Assembly (NCBI RefSeq): GCF_019334725.1
Contig: NZ_CP079818.1
Coordinates: 372,001 to 436,000, forward strand
DNA from: Neisseria perflava
GTDB taxonomy: Bacteria > Pseudomonadota > Gammaproteobacteria > Burkholderiales > Neisseriaceae
Length of the DNA stretch: 64,000 nucleotides
Direction: 5' to 3'
The position numbers and the translations under genes are program-made. Position 1 is the stretch's first letter, and each line of letters begins with the position of its first letter. Positions 60,018 to 64,000 of this stretch are shown in pieces. The notes below the pieces were generated by a model, which was given only the letters and a program-made list of their open reading frames with translations, ran no database searches and was not told where the DNA came from.

Positions 60018-61556
60018 ATGAATTTATTGGGAGCCTTGGCCAAGGTTGGCAGCCTGACGATGGTGTCGCGCATTTTGGGCTTTGTACGCGATACGATTAT
60101 CGCCCGTGCGTTTGGTGCAGGCATGGCGACAGATGCGTTTTTTGTCGCGTTTAAACTGCCCAATCTGCTGCGGCGCGTGTTTGCAGAGGGTGCATTTGCC
60201 CAAGCCTTCGTACCGATTTTGGCGGAATACAAAGAAACCCGCTCGCCCGAAGCCACGCAGGCATTTGTGCGTCATGTCGCCGGTATGTTGTCGTTTGTGT
60301 TGGTCATCGTTACCGCGCTGGGCATACTTGCCGCGCCGTGGGTGATTTATGTTTCCGCGCCCGGTTTTGCCAAAGATGCCGATAAGTTTCAGCTCTCCAT
60401 CGACCTGCTGCGGGTAACGTTTCCTTATATCTTTTTGATTTCCTTGTCGTCTTTTGTCGGCTCGATACTCAACTCCTATCATAAATTCGGTATTCCCGCC
60501 TTTACGCCGACTTTTTTGAACATCTCCTTTATCGTCTTTTCCCTGTTTTTCGTACCGTATTTCGATCCGCCTGTTATGGCTTTGGCGTGGGCGGTATTTG
60601 TCGGCGGCGTGTTGCAGCTGGTGTTCCAACTGCCTTGGTTGGCGAAACTGGGCTTCTTGAAAATGCCCAAACTCAGCTTTAAAGACGCAGCGGTCAACCG
60701 CGTGATGAAACAGATGGCACCGGCTATTTTAGGCGTGAGCGTGGCGCAGATTTCCTTGGTTATCAACACCATTTTTGCCTCATTTTTGCAGTCCGGCAGT
60801 GTGTCGTGGATGTATTACGCCGACCGACTGATGGAATTGCCTACTGGTGTTTTGGGCGTGGCACTCGGTACAATCTTGCTGCCTACCTTGTCCAAACACG
60901 CCGCCAGTCAGGATACCGAGCAGTTTTCCAGCCTGCTCGACTGGGGTTTGCGCTTGTGTATGCTGCTGACCCTGCCTGCCGCCGTCGGCCTTGCCGTGTT
61001 GTCTTTCCCTCTGGTTACGACCCTGTTCATGTACCGTGAATTTACGCTGCACGACGCGCAAATGACCCAACACGCGCTGATTGCCTATTCCTTCGGCTTG
61101 ATCGGGCTGATTATGATTAAAGTATTGGCACCCGGCTTCTACGCGCGCCAAAACATCAAAACCCCCGTTAAGGTCGCTATTTTCACGCTGATTTGCACGC
61201 AGCTAATGAACCTTGCCTTCATTTCGCCGCTCAAGCACGTCGGCCTGTCCCTCGCTATCGGTTTGGGCGCGTGTCTGAATGCAGGTTTGCTGTTTTTCCT
61301 TTTGCGCAAACACGGCATCTACCGCCCTGGTAAAGGTTGGGCAGCGTTTTTGGTTAAAATGGTCATCTCTTTGGTTGTCATGGGCAGCGGTTTGTGGCTG
61401 GCGCAATATTATCTGCCGTTTGAATGGGTGCACGTCGGCGGCTTTAAAAAAGCAGGCCAACTCTGCGTCCTGATTGCCTTGGGCGGCGGCCTCTACTTCG
61501 TTTCCCTCGCCGCGCTCGGTTTTCGTCCGCACCATTTCCGCAGGGTGGAAAAATAA
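60018..61556 (+). CDS. murJ: Lipid II flippase MurJ
   Basis: MurJ flips lipid II across the inner membrane for peptidoglycan synthesis (MOP superfamily). The 512-residue product has 14 helices and the conserved N-terminus MNLLGALAKVGSLTMVSRILGFVRD, followed by AFFVAFKLPNLLRRVFAEGAFAQAFVP. AAGGAAAATAC precedes the ATG, nine bases after lpxB, so it may be co-transcribed with the lipid A genes; in many relatives rnhB sits here instead. Confidence 0.95.
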   Translation: MNLLGALAKVGSLTMVSRILGFVRDTIIARAFGAGMATDAFFVAFKLPNLLRRVFAEGAFAQAFVPILAEYKETRSPEATQAFVRHVAGMLSFVLVIVTALGILAAPWVIYVSAPGFAKDADKFQLSIDLLRVTFPYIFLISLSSFVGSILNSYHKFGIPAFTPTFLNISFIVFSLFFVPYFDPPVMALAWAVFVGGVLQLVFQLPWLAKLGFLKMPKLSFKDAAVNRVMKQMAPAILGVSVAQISLVINTIFASFLQSGSVSWMYYADRLMELPTGVLGVALGTILLPTLSKHAASQDTEQFSSLLDWGLRLCMLLTLPAAVGLAVLSFPLVTTLFMYREFTLHDAQMTQHALIAYSFGLIGLIMIKVLAPGFYARQNIKTPVKVAIFTLICTQLMNLAFISPLKHVGLSLAIGLGACLNAGLLFFLLRKHGIYRPGKGWAAFLVKMVISLVVMGSGLWLAQYYLPFEWVHVGGFKKAGQLCVLIALGGGLYFVSLAALGFRPHHFRRVEK

Positions 61557-61599
61557 GCAGCCGTAGTGCGTATTGCTTTGGCTTAAAGGCTATTCGCTA

Positions 61600-61635
61600 A
61601 AAAGGCCGTCTGAAATATTTTCAGACGGCCTTTTC
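61600..61635. terminator. Bidirectional DUS terminator between murJ and thiC
   Basis: AAAAGGCCGTCTGAAA and its complement around a short loop, with A and T runs on both sides. Confidence 0.85.
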
Positions 61636-61647
61636 TTGCGTTACGTT

Positions 61648-63537
61648 TTAACTGTAAAGCTTCGCTCCTTTTTTGACGAACTCAATCGCTTTTTCTTCCA
61701 TGCCTTGCTGTTGGGCTTTTTGCTTGTCGGCGTAGTCGCGCACTTCCTGCGTGATTTTCATCGAGCAGAATTTTGGGCCGCACATCGAGCAGAAGTGGGC
61801 GATTTTCGCGCCTTCTGCAGGCAGGGTTTCGTCGTGGAAGCTTTCGGCGCGTTCGGGGTCGAGGCTGAGGCGGAATTGGTCGCGCCAGCGGAACTCGAAA
61901 CGCGCCTTGCTCAGAGCGTTGTCGCGCAACTGTGCGCCTGGCCAGCCTTTGGCGAGGTCGGCGGCATGGGCGGCGAGTTTGTAGGTGATGATGCCGGTGC
62001 GCACGTCTTCTTTGTCGGGCAGGCCGAGATGCTCTTTCGGGGTAACGTAGCAGAGCATGGCTGTGCCGTACCAGCCGATGTTGGTCGCGCCTATGCCCGA
62101 GGTGATGTGGTCGTAGCCGGGGGCGATGTCGGTAACGAGCGGGCCGAGGGTGTAGAAAGGTGCTTCAAAGCAATGTTGCAGCTCTTCGGTCATGTTTTCT
62201 TTCACGCGTTGCAGCGGTACATGGCCGGGGCCTTCGATCATAACCTGTACGTCGTGTTCCCATGCTTTGGCGGTCAATTCGCCCAAGGTGTGCAGCTCGG
62301 CAAATTGGGATTCGTCGTTGGCATCGGCAATGCAGCCGGGACGAAGGCCGTCGCCGAGGCTGAACGATACGTCGTAGGCTTTCATGATTTCGCAGATTTC
62401 GTCGAAATGTGTGTAGAGGAAGTTTTCCTGATGATGGGCGAGACACCATTTCGCCATGATGGAGCCGCCGCGTGATACGATGCCGGTCAGGCGGTCGGCC
62501 GTCATCGGTACATAACGCAGCAATACACCTGCGTGCAGGGTGAAATAGTCCACGCCTTGTTCTGCCTGCTCGATTAAGGTATCGCGCACCAAATCCCAAG
62601 TCAGGTCTTCGGCAATGCCGCCGGTTTTTTCCAAAGCTTGGTAAATCGGCACCGTGCCGATGGGGACGGGCGCGTTGCGGATAATCCATTCGCGCGTTTC
62701 GTGGATGTGCGCGCCTGTGGATAAGTCCATAATCGTGTCCGCGCCCCAACGCAGCGACCATACCATTTTTTCGACTTCTTCGGTCAGGCTGGAGGTTACG
62801 GCGGAGTTGCCCAAGTTGCCGTTGATTTTGACGCGGAAGTTGCGGCCGATAATCATCGGTTCGAGTTCGGGGTGGTTGATGTTGGCAGGGATAATCGCAC
62901 GTCCGGCGGCGATTTCTTGGCGCACGAATTCGGGCGTGATTTGGTCGGGATGGGTTGGGATATTCGCGCCGAAACTTTGCCCTGCGTGTTGTTTCAAGAG
63001 CTTGGCGTATTCAGGCCGTCTGAAAAGTTCGTCCAGCTTCATGCGTTCGCGTATGGCGACAAACTCCATTTCCGGCGTAATGATGCCTTGGCGGGCGTAG
63101 TGGAGCTGGGTTACATTGCGGCCTGCTTTGGCGCGGCGCGGACGGGTGATTTGGTTGAAGCGCAGATGGGCGGTTTTCGGATCGTGTGCGCGTTCGGTGC
63201 CATATTCGCTGGAAAGCTTGGGCAGGATTTCGGTATCGTCGCGTTCATCCAGCCATGCGGTGCGGACGTGTGGCAAACCCTGTTTTAAGTCGATGTGTGC
63301 CGCCGGGTCGCCGTATGAGCCGCTGGTGTCGTACACTGGAATTGGCGGATTGGCTTCCGTACCTTGTGCCGTGTAGGTATCGTCCTGACGGATTTCGCGC
63401 AAAGGCACGCGGATGTCGGCGCGGCTGCCCGGGATATAGACGCGGTTGGAATTGGGATATTGGAAGCGGATGCCGATGTCTTCGCTCAAGTCGGAAAGAC
63501 GGCGCGCCTCATCGCCGGTTTTTTTAGCGGTAGTCAT
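61648..63537 (-). CDS. thiC: Phosphomethylpyrimidine synthase ThiC
   Basis: ThiC makes the pyrimidine half of thiamine from aminoimidazole ribotide by radical SAM chemistry. The 629-residue product has the N-terminal domain of proteobacterial ThiC, the barrel with GNLGNSAVTSS and MIEGPGHVPL, and the C-terminal cluster motif Cys583-x2-Cys586-x4-Cys591 (CSMCGPKFC). AACAGGAGC lies ten bases before the ATG and is part of a hairpin that can mask it. A TPP riboswitch lies upstream. Confidence 0.97.
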   Translation of the reverse strand: MTTAKKTGDEARRLSDLSEDIGIRFQYPNSNRVYIPGSRADIRVPLREIRQDDTYTAQGTEANPPIPVYDTSGSYGDPAAHIDLKQGLPHVRTAWLDERDDTEILPKLSSEYGTERAHDPKTAHLRFNQITRPRRAKAGRNVTQLHYARQGIITPEMEFVAIRERMKLDELFRRPEYAKLLKQHAGQSFGANIPTHPDQITPEFVRQEIAAGRAIIPANINHPELEPMIIGRNFRVKINGNLGNSAVTSSLTEEVEKMVWSLRWGADTIMDLSTGAHIHETREWIIRNAPVPIGTVPIYQALEKTGGIAEDLTWDLVRDTLIEQAEQGVDYFTLHAGVLLRYVPMTADRLTGIVSRGGSIMAKWCLAHHQENFLYTHFDEICEIMKAYDVSFSLGDGLRPGCIADANDESQFAELHTLGELTAKAWEHDVQVMIEGPGHVPLQRVKENMTEELQHCFEAPFYTLGPLVTDIAPGYDHITSGIGATNIGWYGTAMLCYVTPKEHLGLPDKEDVRTGIITYKLAAHAADLAKGWPGAQLRDNALSKARFEFRWRDQFRLSLDPERAESFHDETLPAEGAKIAHFCSMCGPKFCSMKITQEVRDYADKQKAQQQGMEEKAIEFVKKGAKLYS

Positions 63538-63544
63538 AAAAAAT

Positions 63545-63582
63545 TGCTCCTGTTTTTCGGTTATGAAATGGAAACAGGAGCA
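63545..63582 (-). promoter_or_regulatory. Hairpin that sequesters the thiC Shine-Dalgarno
   Basis: On the minus strand, TGCTCCTGTTT pairs with AAACAGGAGCA (11 base pairs, 16-base loop). The 3' arm contains AGGAG, the thiC ribosome site. This is probably the expression platform of the riboswitch upstream. Confidence 0.7.
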
Positions 63583-63641
63583 TTGCTTTTTTTTCAGACG
63601 GCCTTGTGGATATCTTCAATCAACCGTCTAAAAACACATTT

Positions 63642-63727
63642 GCCGAAACTCCCCACGCAGGTATTATCCTGTTCGGGTGTAAAGGGTATTTCTCAGCCGC
63701 TCGGTTTGAAAGCAGCACCCCTGTTTC
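63642..63727 (-). ncRNA. TPP riboswitch (THI element)
   Basis: On the minus strand the conserved aptamer blocks appear in order: ACAGGGGTGCTGC, then CGGCTGAGAAATACCC, then CCCGAACAGGATAATACC, then GCGTGGGGAGTTTCGG. These correspond to the P1/P2, J2/3 (CUGAGA) and P4-P5 parts of the THI box. It lies about 105 bases upstream of thiC and should shut it off when thiamine pyrophosphate is plentiful. Confidence 0.92.
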
Positions 63728-63802
63728 TTTATTAAGGAAAAATTAAACCATGCGGATGGTTTTTTGTAAAGCGGCGTTTTTCGCATTTTCTGTCAAAAAC
63801 GC

Positions 63803-63831
63803 TTGACAGCGATTCCGTCTTTCCGTATAGT
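63803..63831 (+). promoter_or_regulatory. Sigma-70 promoter of the initiator tRNA gene
   Basis: TTGACA (63803-63808) and TATAGT (63826-63831) with exactly 17 bases between. The start site would lie about six bases before the tRNA. Confidence 0.88.
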
Positions 63832-63843
63832 TACAACTTCTGA

Positions 63844-63920
<77 letters not shown>

Positions 63921-63926
63921 AATATA

Positions 63927-63954
63927 AAAATCCCCTGCAATCGCAGGGGATTTT
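63927..63954 (+). terminator. Intrinsic terminator after the tRNA
   Basis: A 12-base perfect stem, AAAATCCCCTGC with GCAGGGGATTTT, and a 4-base loop, seven bases past the tRNA. The rest of the window holds only the first bases of another DUS at the edge. Confidence 0.9.
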
Positions 63955-64000
63955 GCTTTATGCGGTATTTATTGTTGCTTGGATTGATTGAAAGAGGCCG

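Overview
The window is a chromosomal segment of a Neisseria species. The DNA uptake sequence (DUS) core GCCGTCTGAA occurs dozens of times, often as inverted pairs that act as terminators. Gene content and order match known Neisseria loci: ftsE/ftsX, tamA/tamB, the nuo operon, the rseP-bamA-skp-lpxD-fabZ-lpxA-lpxB run, and an ECF sigma factor with a tiny zinc-type anti-sigma. Most DUS read AGGCCGTCTGAA (the AG dialect) and only about six read ATGCCGTCTGAA. That points to a commensal such as the N. subflava/N. flavescens group rather than N. meningitidis or N. gonorrhoeae; the species call is an inference. I see no insertion sequence, prophage, rRNA operon or CRISPR array.

Layout. 1-5.5 kb: the 5' end of murA, the ftsX-ftsE division pair, a periplasmic thioredoxin-fold protein, an ArsC-family protein, a DUF218/YdcF protein, a small two-helix membrane protein and an iron/siderophore-type binding protein with a Fur-box-like site. 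5.6-11.7 kb: gltX, a DUF2167 protein, a small exported coiled-coil protein, yjdM, and a RecQ with three HRDC domains. 11.9-15.3 kb: doxX-type gene, Cys-rich peptide precursor, DUF692 (MNIO) enzyme, DUF2063 partner, ECF sigma factor and a 57-residue HxxxCxxC anti-sigma. This looks like a stress-controlled ribosomally made, modified metal-binding peptide (HvfA/bufferin type) and is the most interesting system here. 15.6-21.7 kb: tamB and tamA. 22-30.2 kb: sstT, an ABC exporter, a LOG-family protein, truC, prfB without the usual frameshift, a possible gene remnant, and a POT peptide transporter.

30.5-46.7 kb: the complete 14-gene complex I operon nuoA-N, interrupted by three unrelated genes: an AT-rich secreted repeat protein between nuoD and nuoE, a GFA-family zinc protein between nuoH and nuoI, and a two-helix membrane protein between nuoK and nuoL. 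A canonical terminator follows nuoN, then a DUF2818 gene.

47.4-61.6 kb: frr, uppS, cdsA, a SIMPL protein, dxr, rseP, bamA, skp, lpxD, fabZ, lpxA, lpxB and murJ. This block supplies isoprenoid carrier, phospholipid, outer-membrane protein assembly, lipid A and lipid II export. 61.6-64 kb: thiC on the minus strand behind a TPP riboswitch whose downstream hairpin can hide the Shine-Dalgarno, then an initiator tRNA-Met with a clear promoter and terminator.
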